A DNA stretch of 64,000 nucleotides from Cardiobacteriaceae bacterium (GCA_030529365.1 JAUMXB010000005.1:58675-122674); one strand, 5' to 3'; shown: positions 10,428-20,007, numbered from the stretch's first letter. The notes: generated by a model not told the origin, from the letters alone. Numbers and translations: made by a program.

Positions 10428-12266
10428 ATGAAAATCCCCTACCGTTCGCGCACCTCCACCGCCGGGCGCAACATGGCAGGCGCGCGCGCCCTCTGGCGCG
10501 CCACCGGCATGAAAGACGACGACTTCGGCAAACCCATCATCGCCGTGGTCAACAGCTTTACCCAGTTCGTCCCCGGCCATGTGCATCTCAAAGACCTCGG
10601 GCAAATGGTTGCGCGCGAAATTGAAGCGGCAGGGGCGGTTGCCAAGGAATTCAACACCATCGCCGTCGATGACGGCATCGCCATGGGCCACGACGGCATG
10701 CTCTACTCGCTGCCGAGCCGCGACCTCATTGCCGACAGCGTCGAATACATGGTCAACGCCCACTGCGCCGACGCCATGATCTGCATCTCCAACTGCGACA
10801 AAATCACCCCCGGCATGCTCATGGCCGCCCTGCGCCTGAACATCCCCGCCGTGTTCGTCTCCGGCGGCCCGATGGAAGCGGGCAAATCGCCGGAGGTGGC
10901 GCGCAAGCTCGATCTGGTGGACGCCATGGTCAGCGCTGCCGACCCGAATCTGAGCGACAAAATGGTCAACGCCATGGAGCGCGCCGCCTGCCCCACCTGC
11001 GGCTCCTGCTCCGGCATGTTCACCGCCAACTCCATGAACTGCCTCAATGAAGCCATTGGCCTGGCGCTGCCCGGCAACGGCTCGCTGCTGGCCACCCACG
11101 CCGAACGCGGCAAACTCTTCCTCGCCGCCGCACGGCAAATCGTCGCCAACACGCGCCGCTATTATGAAGACGGCGACGAGCGCGTCCTGCCGCGCGCCAT
11201 CGCCAGCAAGGCCGCCTTCAAAAATGCCATGACCCTCGACATCGCCATGGGCGGCTCCACCAACACCATTCTCCATCTCCTTGCCGCCGCCCAGGAAGCG
11301 CAAGTCGATTTCAACCTTGCCGACATCGACGCCCTGTCGCGCCGCGTGCCGCAGCTCTGCAAAGTCGCGCCCAACACCGAAAAATACCACATGGAAGACG
11401 TGCACCGCGCCGGCGGCATCATGAACATCATGGCCGAACTCGACCGCGCCGGCCTCATCGACGCCAGCCTGCCCACTGTGCACAGCGCCACCCTCAAGGA
11501 AGCGCTTGCCCGCTACGACCTCGCCAACCCCGACAACCACGCCGCGCGCGAATTCTACCGCGCCGCCCCCGGCAACGTCCCCACGCAAACCGCCTTCTCG
11601 CAGGACAAGCGCTACGACACCGTCGATGACGACCGCGCAAACGGCTGCATCCGCAACCTCGAACACGCCTACTCGCAAGACGGCGGCCTCGCCGTCCTCT
11701 ACGGCAACATCGCCGAAGACGGCTGCGTCGTGAAAACCGCAGGGGTTGACGAATCCATCCACATCTTCACCGGCCGCGCCATCGTCTTTGAAAGCCAGGA
11801 TGCCGCCGTCGATGGCATCCTCAAGAAAAAAGTGCAGGCCGGCGACATCGTCATCATCCGCTACGAAGGCCCGCGCGGCGGCCCCGGCATGCAGGAAATG
11901 CTCTATCCCACCAGCTACCTGAAATCCATGGGACTCGGCAAAGCCTGCGCGCTCCTCACCGACGGCCGCTTTTCCGGCGGCACTTCCGGCCTTTCCATCG
12001 GCCACGCCTCGCCGGAAGCTGCTGCCGGCGGCGCCATCGGCCTCGTGCGCGACGGCGACACCATCAACATCAACATCCCCGAGCGCCGCATTCACCTGGA
12101 CATCAGCGACGAAGAAATGGCACGCCGCCGCGCCGAACAAGACGCCAAAGGCTGGCAACCGGCAGAGCCGCGCCCGCGCAAAGTCTCGGCTGCGCTGAAA
12201 GCCTACGCCCTGCTTGCCACCAGCGCCGACAAGGGCGCCGTGCGCGATCTTGGCAAACTGGGATAA
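10428..12266 (+). CDS. ilvD: Dihydroxy-acid dehydratase
   Basis: A 612-residue Fe-S dehydratase of the IlvD/Edd family, performing the penultimate step of valine, isoleucine and pantothenate precursor synthesis. Cluster cysteines are visible in [11 protein letters not shown] and [19 protein letters not shown], and the C-terminal [14 protein letters not shown] is characteristic. Length matches the E. coli enzyme (616). GAGG lies 6 nt before the ATG. No other ilv genes are nearby. A palindromic element follows. Confidence 0.97.
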   Translation: MKIPYRSRTSTAGRNMAGARALWRATGMKDDDFGKPIIAVVNSFTQFVPGHVHLKDLGQMVAREIEAAGAVAKEFNTIAVDDGIAMGHDGMLYSLPSRDLIADSVEYMVNAHCADAMICISNCDKITPGMLMAALRLNIPAVFVSGGPMEAGKSPEVARKLDLVDAMVSAADPNLSDKMVNAMERAACPTCGSCSGMFTANSMNCLNEAIGLALPGNGSLLATHAERGKLFLAAARQIVANTRRYYEDGDERVLPRAIASKAAFKNAMTLDIAMGGSTNTILHLLAAAQEAQVDFNLADIDALSRRVPQLCKVAPNTEKYHMEDVHRAGGIMNIMAELDRAGLIDASLPTVHSATLKEALARYDLANPDNHAAREFYRAAPGNVPTQTAFSQDKRYDTVDDDRANGCIRNLEHAYSQDGGLAVLYGNIAEDGCVVKTAGVDESIHIFTGRAIVFESQDAAVDGILKKKVQAGDIVIIRYEGPRGGPGMQEMLYPTSYLKSMGLGKACALLTDGRFSGGTSGLSIGHASPEAAAGGAIGLVRDGDTININIPERRIHLDISDEEMARRRAEQDAKGWQPAEPRPRKVSAALKAYALLATSADKGAVRDLGKLG

Positions 12267-12279
12267 TTCATAAAATCAT

Positions 12280-12350
12280 CAAAAATAGTGATTTTTTACC
12301 ACTCATAAGCGCTTATCGCGAGAAAATTTCTCGCGATAAGCGCTTTAGTT
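12280..12350. repeat. AAGCGCTT palindromic element, copy 4 (two cores)
   Basis: Left end ATAGTGATTTTTTACC, two AAGCGCTT cores 31 bp apart. The centre is CGCGAGAAAATTTCTCGCG, a perfect palindrome whose two arms both differ from the usual CGTGAG/CTCACG, i.e. compensated changes. Confidence 0.9.
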
Positions 12351-12467
12351 ATAATATTTTTAACTCTTTTATCACAACAAAGCTATCGTGAGATTGTTTT
12401 GTGCTCTCATTCAGCGAAGCAAAGCGCCTTTCGTTTTCTCGTCTATCAGCTTGCTTCAATGGAAATA

Positions 12468-12851
12468 TCAATACCTTTTGTCTTCAACATAACGCCTGCC
12501 GTTGATATACACGACATCACGTCCTTCTTCATCAAGATTGTCATACTTGCGCTGATCTTCGTAAGCGCTCTGGTAAAGATGGATGTGGTAAGTATTGTTG
12601 TTGTATGTCACGTTTACTACGCGTGTCTCCTGCCCATCATCCCAGTCACTATCCTCGTAATCTTCATATGTTTTCAGGCTATACCCCGTGTCATAACCAG
12701 AATTCCGTGATTCCTTGCCACACAGCGCATCCCATATTGCCTGAACAAACCGGATAATTCCCGTCACCAACTCATGAACGATCGCCACAACAATGCTGAT
12801 CAGCATAACAATAGCCGCCCATTTAACAATCCACCAAAGCACTTCCGCCAT
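12468..12851 (-). CDS. Hypothetical small membrane protein, 127 aa
   Basis: Not recognised. Starts MAEVLWWIVKWAAIVMLISI with one long membrane segment (residues 3-30), then an amphipathic stretch and an acidic, Tyr/Asp-rich soluble tail ending VYINGRRYVEDKRY. The start at 12851 is chosen over an ATG 36 nt upstream because GGAGGTG lies 4-5 nt before it. AT-rich compared with neighbours. It stands alone between ilvD and prfC, convergent with ilvD. Confidence 0.75.
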   Translation of the reverse strand: MAEVLWWIVKWAAIVMLISIVVAIVHELVTGIIRFVQAIWDALCGKESRNSGYDTGYSLKTYEDYEDSDWDDGQETRVVNVTYNNNTYHIHLYQSAYEDQRKYDNLDEEGRDVVYINGRRYVEDKRY

Positions 12852-13069
12852 ATTCACCTCCTTTCTCAACCAAATGAATTTTATCATATAAAATAATGTA
12901 TGTAAGGTATATTTAATATATTTTCAGATAATTTTTCTCCGCTTTCCCTCTTGAGCGCAAGTCGCTACTCACAACCCCCGCTATGCTAAAATCCGCGCCC
13001 ACGTTTTGGCTGTTGCAGCCGCCTTTTCAACCGTGTACCCCTGCGTACACCAAGACCTGATCCACACAC

Positions 13070-14659
13070 ATGACCGACATTCTCTCCAACGACTGGCGCG
13101 ACCGCCGCACCTTCGCCATCATCTCCCACCCCGATGCGGGCAAAACCACGCTCACCGAAAAACTCCTCCTTTTTGGCGGCGCCATCGCTTTGGCCGGCAC
13201 CGTGAAAGGACGCAAGGCCGCGCGCCATGCCACATCCGACTGGATGAAAATGGAGCAGGAACGCGGCATTTCCGTGACTTCATCCGTCATGCAGTTTCCC
13301 TATAACGGCAAAGTCATCAACCTCCTGGATACTCCTGGGCACGAAGACTTCTCCGAAGACACCTACCGCACGCTGACCGCCGTCGATTCCGCGCTCATGG
13401 TCATTGACTGCGCCAAGGGCGTCGAAGAACGCACCATCAAGCTCATGGAAGTCTGCCGCCTGCGCGACACCCCGATTTTCACCTTCATCAACAAACTCGA
13501 CCGCGAAGGCCGCGATCCCATGAGCCTGCTTGATGAAGTGGAAGACGTCCTGAAAATCCGCTGCGCTCCCGTTACCTGGCCGATCGGCATGGGGCGCAGC
13601 CTGAAAGGCGTCTATCACCTGCTGAAAGACACCGTCTATTTCTACGAACCCGGCAAAGGATCGCTGGTAAACGTCGGCGAAGAAGTGGTAGGGCTTGATA
13701 ATCCGCGCCTCGACGAACTCCTGCCCGACACCATCGACGACTTCCGCGCCGAAGTCGAACTCATCCGCGAAGCCGGTCATGGCTTTGATCACGAAGCCTA
13801 TTCAAGAGGCGAACTCACCCCCGTCTATTTCGGCTCGGCGATTGGCAACTTCGGCGTGCGTGAAATGTTGAACGACTTCGCCGAATTTGCGCCCGCGCCG
13901 CGCGCCCGGCAAACCACCGCCCGCGAAGTCGAGCCGGAAGAAAGCAAACTCACCGGCTTCGTCTTCAAAATCCAGGCCAACATGGATCCGAAGCACCGCG
14001 ACCGCATCGCCTTCATGCGCATCAACTCCGGCACCTTCACGCCGGGCATGAAACTGCGCCAGGTGCGCATCGCGCGCGACGTAAAAATCCCCGACGCGCT
14101 CACCTTCCTCGCCGCCGAACGCGAACACATCGAGACCGCCGTGGCCGGCGACATCATCGGCATCCACAACCACGGCACCATCCGCATCGGCGACACCTTC
14201 ACCGAAGGCGAAGACCTGCAATTCACCGGCATCCCCGACTTCGCCCCGGAACTTTTCCGCCGCGTGCGCCTGAAAGATCCGCTGAAAATGAAAGCGCTGT
14301 TGAAAGGTCTCGAACAGCTCTGCGAAGAAGGCGCCACCCAATTCTTCAAGCCCATGATTGGCAACGATTTGATCCTGGGCGCAGTCGGCGTGTTGCAATT
14401 CGATGTCGTCCAGCAGCGGCTGGAAACCGAATACAACGTGCATTGCGTCTTTGAAGGCGTGAACGTCGCCACCGCGCGCTGGGTGGAAGCGCCGGACGAC
14501 AAGACGCTCAAGGCCTTTGTTGACAAGAACCAGCAAAACCTCGCGCACGACCACTACGGCCAGCTCGTCTATGTCGCCCCCAGCCGCGTGAACCTGCAAC
14601 TCACGCAAGAGCGCCACCCCGACATCCGCTTTGCCGCCACGCGTGATCATTTGGCCTGA
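13070..14659 (+). CDS. prfC: Peptide chain release factor 3
   Basis: A 529-residue translational GTPase that recycles RF1/RF2 after peptide release. G1 is [14 protein letters not shown] (residues 21-34), followed by a switch I region [16 protein letters not shown]3 is [14 protein letters not shown] and G4 is [10 protein letters not shown], as in RF3 rather than EF-G. Length equals E. coli RF3 (529). There is no obvious Shine-Dalgarno before the ATG, and the -10-like TATGCTAAAAT lies about 90 nt upstream. The stop is 14 bp before the AAA ATPase gene, so read-through transcription into that gene is possible. Confidence 0.97.
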   Translation: MTDILSNDWRDRRTFAIISHPDAGKTTLTEKLLLFGGAIALAGTVKGRKAARHATSDWMKMEQERGISVTSSVMQFPYNGKVINLLDTPGHEDFSEDTYRTLTAVDSALMVIDCAKGVEERTIKLMEVCRLRDTPIFTFINKLDREGRDPMSLLDEVEDVLKIRCAPVTWPIGMGRSLKGVYHLLKDTVYFYEPGKGSLVNVGEEVVGLDNPRLDELLPDTIDDFRAEVELIREAGHGFDHEAYSRGELTPVYFGSAIGNFGVREMLNDFAEFAPAPRARQTTAREVEPEESKLTGFVFKIQANMDPKHRDRIAFMRINSGTFTPGMKLRQVRIARDVKIPDALTFLAAEREHIETAVAGDIIGIHNHGTIRIGDTFTEGEDLQFTGIPDFAPELFRRVRLKDPLKMKALLKGLEQLCEEGATQFFKPMIGNDLILGAVGVLQFDVVQQRLETEYNVHCVFEGVNVATARWVEAPDDKTLKAFVDKNQQNLAHDHYGQLVYVAPSRVNLQLTQERHPDIRFAATRDHLA

Positions 14660-14673
14660 TTCAGGAGCAACAT

Positions 14674-15900
14674 ATGGCTGTTATCGAAGGCTTCCGCGTA
14701 CAAAATTTTCGCGCCTTGCACGACATTACGTTGGGCAAATTGTCCTATTTGCAAAAAACCAAGCCACTATCGCCTTTTACCGTCGTGATCGGCAGAAATG
14801 GCGCGGGCAAAAGTTCGCTGCTGGATGCTTTTGGTTTTGTCGCGGACTGTCTGGACAGAGGCGTGGAAGAAGCGTGTGACATGAAAGGGCGCGGCGGATT
14901 TGAACGCCTGCGCAGCAAAGGAGTGGAGCAAGACCCCATCCGTTTTGAAATTTATTATCGCGAAGCGCACGGTGAACGCCCTATCACTTATGAACTGGCC
15001 ATCAATCTGGATGAGGACGGCAGACCTTATGTGGAATCAGAAATACTGAAACAACGCCGCAAAGGGGTGAAAAGTGGGCAACCCTTTCCCTTTTTACGTT
15101 TAAACCACGGCAAAGGGACGGTCTGGGCAGGTGATGAATCGGTAGAGGGCGAAGAAGAGACCAATATCAAAATGGACGTGGAACTCACCGATCCGCGCCA
15201 ACTGGGCATTGCCACGTTGGGCACGCTGCGCGAGCATCCCCGCATCCAGCGTTTTCGCGATTTTCTGAAAGGCTGGTATCTCTCCTATTTTTATCCCGAT
15301 GCCGCGCGCAGCCTGCCAAGCGCCGGTCCGCAACGCCATCTCAATCGCCACGGCGACAATATCGGCAACGTCGTGCAATACATGGAACGTGAGCATAAAG
15401 ATCGTTTCCAAAAAATTCTGGCGCGCATTGCCGAAAAAATTCCGGGCATCAGCCATATCGAAACTGAAGTGACATCTGACAAACGCGTGCTGCTGCGCTT
15501 CAATGACGGCGCATTTGCCGATCCTTTTTTTGCCCAGCAAATGTCGGATGGCACGCTGAAAATATTTGCCTATCTGCTGTTGCTGGAAGATCCCGATCCT
15601 CCGCCTTTTATCTGTATTGAAGAGCCGGAAAACGGCCTTTATCACAAACTCTTGGAAACGCTTGCCCATGAGTTTCGTACCCATGCCACGGGCAAGAAAA
15701 ATGCACCGCAAATCTTCGTTACCACGCATCAACCCTATTTTGTCGATGCGCTTGCGCCGGAAGAAGTGTGGATACTGGCAAAAGGCAAAGACGGCTATTC
15801 CACTATTCGTCGCGCTTCCGAGCTGAATCTGGTGAACGAATTGTACAAGCAGGATTTGCCGCTGGGTGGCTTGTGGTATAGCGACTATCTGGACGGTTGA
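14674..15900 (+). CDS. SMC/OLD-like AAA family ATPase (AAA_21 type), putative defence protein
   Basis: A 408-residue ABC/SMC-fold ATPase. The N-terminus FRVQNFRALHDITL is the usual opening strand pair. Walker A is GRNGAGKSS (40-48), the signature-like motif MSDGT is at 290-294, Walker B is FICIEEPEN (312-320), and an H-loop lies in TTHQP (H352). No nuclease domain is fused; instead the next gene, 3 bp downstream, encodes a TOPRIM-type protein. GGAG precedes the ATG. Base composition is lower in GC than prfC. ATPase plus TOPRIM gene pairs (OLD/Gabija, PARIS and AbiL-type logic) are usually anti-phage systems; that role is inferred here. Confidence 0.85.
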   Translation: MAVIEGFRVQNFRALHDITLGKLSYLQKTKPLSPFTVVIGRNGAGKSSLLDAFGFVADCLDRGVEEACDMKGRGGFERLRSKGVEQDPIRFEIYYREAHGERPITYELAINLDEDGRPYVESEILKQRRKGVKSGQPFPFLRLNHGKGTVWAGDESVEGEEETNIKMDVELTDPRQLGIATLGTLREHPRIQRFRDFLKGWYLSYFYPDAARSLPSAGPQRHLNRHGDNIGNVVQYMEREHKDRFQKILARIAEKIPGISHIETEVTSDKRVLLRFNDGAFADPFFAQQMSDGTLKIFAYLLLLEDPDPPPFICIEEPENGLYHKLLETLAHEFRTHATGKKNAPQIFVTTHQPYFVDALAPEEVWILAKGKDGYSTIRRASELNLVNELYKQDLPLGGLWYSDYLDG

Positions 15901-15903
15901 ACC

Positions 15904-16548
15904 ATGCACATCGAAATTCTGGTCGAAGACGATTCGGGCAAGAAAATGCTGGAAATCCTTGTGCCCAAACTGATTGGCGAATATGGCAACCCGCATACAT
16001 GGAACATCATAGGCTACAAAGGCATTGGCCATATTCCCAAGGGATTGCAAGGCAAAACAGATGCCAGCAAGCGCGTACTGCTTGACCGGCTGCCCAGGCT
16101 GTTGGCCGGTTACAGCCATACGCCGCATATAGATGCCGTGGTCGTGGTCGTCGATACAGACCATCGCGATTGCAAAAAATTCTTGCAGGAACTGCAACAT
16201 ATTGCCAAGGCGACACCCCAGCCGCTCAAGATCATGTTCCGCCTTGCCATAGAAGAAATCGAAGCCTGGTATCTGGGGGACAAAGAAGCGCTTTTTGCCG
16301 CCTATCCGCACGGCAGGCGCAAGCAAGACAAGTTGAAACGCTATCAGCAAGACAGCATTTGCGGCACTTGGGAAACGCTCGCCGACATTATCTACCCCAA
16401 AGGCAGTTTTGCCATGAAAGAAAACCGCGCAGTAGGTGCCACAAAATATGAATGGGCGGAGAAAATTACGCCCTTTATGGATCCCGAACAGAACCAATCA
16501 CCCAGCTTTGCGAAATTGCGTGACGGATTGCGCAGACTGGTCAACTAA
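15904..16548 (+). CDS. DUF4276 family TOPRIM-like protein, partner of the upstream ATPase
   Basis: A 214-residue protein. The start HIEILVEDDSGKKMLE supplies the TOPRIM acidic residue E8, and VVVVVDTDHRDC supplies the DxD pair D84/D86 after a hydrophobic strand. RLAIEEIEAWYLGD (about 114-126) is the conserved motif of DUF4276 proteins. These are features of metal-dependent TOPRIM nucleases, as in OLD-family effectors. The gene starts 3 bp after the ATPase stop, so the two are almost certainly translated together. The family assignment is from motif memory, and nuclease activity is not demonstrated by sequence alone. Confidence 0.78.
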   Translation: MHIEILVEDDSGKKMLEILVPKLIGEYGNPHTWNIIGYKGIGHIPKGLQGKTDASKRVLLDRLPRLLAGYSHTPHIDAVVVVVDTDHRDCKKFLQELQHIAKATPQPLKIMFRLAIEEIEAWYLGDKEALFAAYPHGRRKQDKLKRYQQDSICGTWETLADIIYPKGSFAMKENRAVGATKYEWAEKITPFMDPEQNQSPSFAKLRDGLRRLVN

Positions 16549-16569
16549 ATCCCCTGTAAGGAGAGAGCC

Positions 16570-17310
16570 ATGAAAAAAACTTTGCTTGTCCCGACGTTGA
16601 TTGCCAGCCTTGCCCACGCCGCCGCCACCCCGGAAGCCGCCATCGAACAGCTGATACAGCACATGCTCGACGGCAACGGCGAAAAAGCCGCTGCTCTTAC
16701 CCATATCGCCCCCGAGCTCCTCGCCGAAGGCGTGGACGAAGCCGCCTTCAAGGCGCAACTCGCGCAATGCTATGCCAACACCGTGCATCACATGGCGCGC
16801 GACAGTGGCCAGACCTTTGCCCACGTCCGCCCAGAAACCGCCGCCGACGGCAATCACGCCCGCCTTTTTGTCACCATGCACGAAAAAAATGGCGGCACAT
16901 CCGAGATGCCGCCCATGGACGCCGTGAAAAACGGAAACCGCTGGCAGATCGCTTTTGTGGGCGACATCCTGCGCACCGCCTGCCCCGATCTCGATGTTGG
17001 CGACCCGCGTGCCGTATTGCAGCGCTATCTTGATGCCTGGCAACGTAGCGATGTCGACGCCGCCTTTGCGCTCATCCATATCGACAAACCGTCTTTCACT
17101 GACCTCACTCCAGACTTTCTCGCGGAACAGCGTCAGGAATTTGCCGCTTTTTATGCACTCAATGCCAGCCGCAAACTGCGCCTTGCTGACGGCACGCCGA
17201 AAATCCGCGGTGCGGAAGCCGTCATTGTCGTGATCAACGAGACAAGCGGTGAAGAAGATGTGATCGCCTTGCAAAAAACTGCACGCGGTTGGCGCCTGAG
17301 ATATTGGTAA
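16570..17310 (+). CDS. Secreted hypothetical protein (two NTF2-like halves?)
   Basis: A 246-residue protein with a Sec signal peptide (MKKTLLVPTLIASLAHA, cleavage about A17). The two halves look alike: each starts with a helix of the type AIEQLIQHMLDGNGEKAAALTHI or VLQRYLDAWQRSDVDAAFALIHI and ends in strands before a W (NGNRWQIAF, TARGWRLRYW). This resembles duplicated DUF4878/NTF2-like domains found in periplasmic lipoproteins, but I cannot name the family firmly. GGAGAG precedes the ATG. It is 21 bp after the TOPRIM gene. Its TGG-TAA end is formed by the edge of a palindromic element. Confidence 0.75.
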   Translation: MKKTLLVPTLIASLAHAAATPEAAIEQLIQHMLDGNGEKAAALTHIAPELLAEGVDEAAFKAQLAQCYANTVHHMARDSGQTFAHVRPETAADGNHARLFVTMHEKNGGTSEMPPMDAVKNGNRWQIAFVGDILRTACPDLDVGDPRAVLQRYLDAWQRSDVDAAFALIHIDKPSFTDLTPDFLAEQRQEFAAFYALNASRKLRLADGTPKIRGAEAVIVVINETSGEEDVIALQKTARGWRLRYW

Positions 17311-17392
17311 AATTTCTCACCAACAAGCGCTTTTATAGTGGTTTTTTATCGTAATAAGCGCTTATTTATGGTAAAAATTGCTATTTTTTTCC
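17305..17392. repeat. AAGCGCTT palindromic element, copy 5 (two cores)
   Basis: Starts TTGGTAAAATTTCTCACC; the TAA inside is the stop codon of the preceding gene. Two AAGCGCTT cores 31 bp apart, right end GGTAAAAATTGCTAT. Confidence 0.85.
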
Positions 17393-17409
17393 AAAAATTG
17401 GAGAACAAC

Positions 17410-18576
17410 ATGAAACCGGCGATTACCGCCCATGACCCCATCGATACGCTGATGCGCGCATGGCGCCACGATTTTCACCAGCATCCCGAAACCGCTTACG
17501 AAGAAACACGCACCGCCGCCAAAGTCGCGGAACTGTTGCAGTCTTTCGGCATGGACGAAGTGCATAGCGGGCTTGCGGTAACTGGCGTCGTCGCCGTGTT
17601 GCGCGGCAGCAGACCGGGGCCGCGTATCGGTCTGCGCGCGGATATGGATGCCCTCGACATTCATGAAATCAACACCTTCGCGCATTGCTCGACCGTGCCC
17701 GGCAAGATGCACGCCTGCGGCCACGACGGCCACACCAGCATGCTCCTCGGCGCAGCCAAATATTTGAGCGAGCACCGCGATTTCCCCGGCACCGTCATCT
17801 TCATCTTCCAGCCTGCCGAGGAAAACGAAGTGGGCGGGCGGCGCATGTGCGACGAAGGATTGTTCGAGCGCTTTTCGGTGGATGCCGTCTATGGCCTGCA
17901 CAACTGGCCGGAACTGCCGCCGGGCGCTGCTGCCGTGCATGATCGCGAAGTGATGGCCTCTTTCGACGTCTTCGATATCGACATCCACGGCAAGGGCTGC
18001 CACGGCGCCATGCCGCATCTCGGCGTGGATGCCGTCGCCATTGCCGCGCAAGTGGTCAGCGCCCTGCAACTCATCGTAAGCCGCAACGTTGATAGCGCCG
18101 AGCGCGCCGTGGTCAGCGTCACGCAAATCCACGGCGGCGACATGTACAACATCCTGCCCGCCTCCGTACGCCTTTCCGGTGGCACGCGCGCGCTCGATCC
18201 CGCCGTGCGAGACCTGCTGGAAACGCGCATCCGCGAAACTGCCACCGGCCTGGCCAGCGCGCTTGGCGGCAGCGCAACCGTCGATTACCAGCGCCGCTAT
18301 CCGCCGACCATCAACCACCCCGCCGAAGCCGCTGCCATCCATCGCGCTGCCTGCGCCCTGCTCGGCGAGGAGAACGTGCAGCGCAATCCACCGCCCAGCA
18401 TGGCCGCGGAAGACTTTGCCGTGATGCTGGAACGCCGCCCCGGCGCCTACATCTGGCTCGGCAACGGCAAACCGCACCCCGGCGCCGTGCTGCACAGCCC
18501 GAGCTATGATTTCAATGACGACATCCTCGCCCTCGGCGCCAGCCTGTGGGTTGCGCTGATCCAGCAGGAATGGTAA
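17410..18576 (+). CDS. M20D family amidohydrolase (hippurate hydrolase/aminoacylase-like)
   Basis: A 388-residue metallopeptidase-fold amidohydrolase acting on N-acyl amino acids or similar amides. Metal-site motifs: GLRADMDALDIHE, MHACGHDGHTSML, FQPAEENEVGG (catalytic Glu pair) and YGLHNWPELPPG. A dimerisation domain lies at about 180-295. The C-terminal metal residue is in HSPSYDFND. The start at 17410 (MKPAIT) is preferred over an upstream in-frame ATG at 17338 because the latter lies inside the palindromic element and GGAG precedes 17410. Substrate cannot be predicted. Confidence 0.88.
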   Translation: MKPAITAHDPIDTLMRAWRHDFHQHPETAYEETRTAAKVAELLQSFGMDEVHSGLAVTGVVAVLRGSRPGPRIGLRADMDALDIHEINTFAHCSTVPGKMHACGHDGHTSMLLGAAKYLSEHRDFPGTVIFIFQPAEENEVGGRRMCDEGLFERFSVDAVYGLHNWPELPPGAAAVHDREVMASFDVFDIDIHGKGCHGAMPHLGVDAVAIAAQVVSALQLIVSRNVDSAERAVVSVTQIHGGDMYNILPASVRLSGGTRALDPAVRDLLETRIRETATGLASALGGSATVDYQRRYPPTINHPAEAAAIHRAACALLGEENVQRNPPPSMAAEDFAVMLERRPGAYIWLGNGKPHPGAVLHSPSYDFNDDILALGASLWVALIQQEW

Positions 18577-18660
18577 AAAATCACCATAAAAAGCGCTTAA
18601 TATAATCATTATTTACCACCAATAAGTGCTTGTTGCGATAAAAAATAACTATAAAATCTA
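18571..18660. repeat. AAGCGCTT palindromic element, copy 6 (two cores, 33 bp)
   Basis: Begins AATGGTAAAAAATCACCAT, supplying the TAA stop of the amidohydrolase gene. Cores AAGCGCTT and AAGTGCTT are 33 bp apart. It ends GATAAAAAATAACTATAAAA, only 5 nt before the next ATG. Confidence 0.8.
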
Positions 18661-18665
18661 TTTTT

Positions 18666-19196
18666 ATGAAAAACATCATCCTGACGCCACCCACCCTGGC
18701 ACACAAAGCGCCGCTCCTTGCCTTGCAGCAGGCATTTGACGCCCGTGGCATCACGCTGGCGGGAGCAAGCATCGGCCGTTTTCCCGATTACGAGAGCTGG
18801 CTGGCTTTCGATCAGGCGCCTGCGGGCAGCGCGCATCCTGATGGCTACAACAAAGTGGCAGCCTCGACTTTTGTCGCCTGGGACGAAGCGGCGCAGCGCA
18901 TACGCGGCATCATCCAGATTCGTCACCAACTCAATGATTTCCTGCGCCAATATGGCGGCCATATCGGCTATTCCGTGCCTCCCGACGATTGGGGCAAGGG
19001 CTATGCCACGCACATGCTCGCCCTCGCGCTTGAAACCTGCGACGCACTCGGCATCCGTGACGTGCTGATCACCTGCCATCCCGACAACGTGGCTTCGGCG
19101 CGGGTCATCGAAAAAAATGGCGGCATCTACGAAAAAACCATCGTGTTCGACGGCCGCCCGGTCAAACATTACTGGATTGCACGGCAAAATCCGTAA
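18666..19196 (+). CDS. GNAT family N-acetyltransferase
   Basis: A 176-residue GNAT protein. The central region IGYSVPPDDWGKGYATHML contains the acetyl-CoA pyrophosphate loop (Q/R-x-x-G-x-G/A variant WGKGYA), followed by LALETCDALGIRDVLITCHPDN and ASARVIEKNGG, the typical last helices. The nearest families are the predicted acetyltransferases related to ribosomal-protein or spermidine acetyltransferases; the substrate is unknown. There is no Shine-Dalgarno. The palindromic element ends 5 nt upstream with ACTATAAAAT, so a near-leaderless transcript is possible. Confidence 0.88.
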   Translation: MKNIILTPPTLAHKAPLLALQQAFDARGITLAGASIGRFPDYESWLAFDQAPAGSAHPDGYNKVAASTFVAWDEAAQRIRGIIQIRHQLNDFLRQYGGHIGYSVPPDDWGKGYATHMLALALETCDALGIRDVLITCHPDNVASARVIEKNGGIYEKTIVFDGRPVKHYWIARQNP

Positions 19197-19316
19197 CCTG
19201 CTCCACGCTGCGCCATGCCCTTGCTGTCGTGAACAGCCTTGCGCCGTCGCAATGACGAAAAACCAGAACCCGCGCTCCGTTTCTGATGGTTTTTTAACCC
19301 TTTGTTCAGAATAGAT

Positions 19317-19400
19317 TGGTAAAATTTCTCACCATCAAGCACTTATCATGATAAATTTTCTCATTAATAAGCGTTTATTTCGGTAAAAAATCCCTATTTT
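19317..19400. repeat. AAGCGCTT palindromic element, copy 7 (two cores, 32 bp)
   Basis: TTGGTAAAATTTCTCACC, cores AAGCACTT and AAGCGTTT, right end CGGTAAAAAATCCCTAT. It ends at the Shine-Dalgarno of lemA. Confidence 0.75.
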
Positions 19401-19443
19401 GGAGAAAAATATGAAATAATCGGTCATTATCATCATCATTGCC

Positions 19444-20007
19444 GTGATTGCCGGACTGGCGGCACTCGCCGTTCCCGGCTACAACCGCCTGCAAGGCCTG
19501 GATGAAAATGTCACCGCTCACTGGTCGGAAGTGGTGAACCAGTACCAGCGCCGCGCCGATCTGGTGCCGAATCTGGTCGAGACCGTCAAGGGCTATGCGC
19601 GCCACGAGGAAGCGGTGTTCACGCAAGTGACCGAGGCGCGCGCCAAAGTGGGCAGCATGACGCTTACCCCGGAAATGCTCGGCGACGAAGCGGCAATGCA
19701 GCGCTTCCAGCAGGCGCAGGGCGAGTTGTCCTCGGCGCTGTCGCGCTTGCTGGTGGTGGCGGAAAATTATCCCGATCTCAAGGCCAACACCAATTTCGAA
19801 AACCTGATGACCCAGCTGGAAGGCACGGAAAACCGCATCGTCACCGCGCGCCGCAACTACATCGAAAGCGTGCAAACCTTCAATACCGCAGTGCGCACTT
19901 TCCCCAACAGCCTGATTGCCCGTATCGCCGGTCTGTCGCGCCGCGCGCATTTCAGCGTGGATAACGAGGCGGCGATTTCCACCGCGCCGCAAGTGCAGTT
20001 CAACTGA
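19444..20007 (+). CDS. lemA: LemA family protein, original start disabled by a codon-3 stop
   Basis: The natural start appears to be ATG at 19411, with GGAG correctly placed, but it reads ATG AAA TAA: codon 3 is a stop where AAA would give the usual Lys-rich start. From codon 4 the frame stays open and encodes a complete LemA protein: membrane segment SVIIIIIAVIAGLAALAV, then GYNRLQGLDENV, QYQRRADLVPNLVETVKGYA and ENYPDLKANTNF, all family hallmarks. If translated, restart could be at GTG 19444 (187 aa), which would shorten the membrane anchor. It lies in a lemA-TPM-TPM operon. The stop may be genuine, a strain variant or a sequencing error. Confidence 0.85.
   Translation: MIAGLAALAVPGYNRLQGLDENVTAHWSEVVNQYQRRADLVPNLVETVKGYARHEEAVFTQVTEARAKVGSMTLTPEMLGDEAAMQRFQQAQGELSSALSRLLVVAENYPDLKANTNFENLMTQLEGTENRIVTARRNYIESVQTFNTAVRTFPNSLIARIAGLSRRAHFSVDNEAAISTAPQVQFN

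Noticed and set aside
14674..16548. Calling the ATPase/TOPRIM pair PARIS or Gabija outright
   Set aside because: The small protein fits DUF4276 motifs rather than DUF4435, and the ATPase has no fused TOPRIM or UvrD-like partner. Only a general defence-like label is justified.
17338..17409. Upstream ATG for the M20 amidohydrolase
   Set aside because: It lies in the palindromic element and would add a non-conserved N-terminus; 17410 has a proper Shine-Dalgarno.
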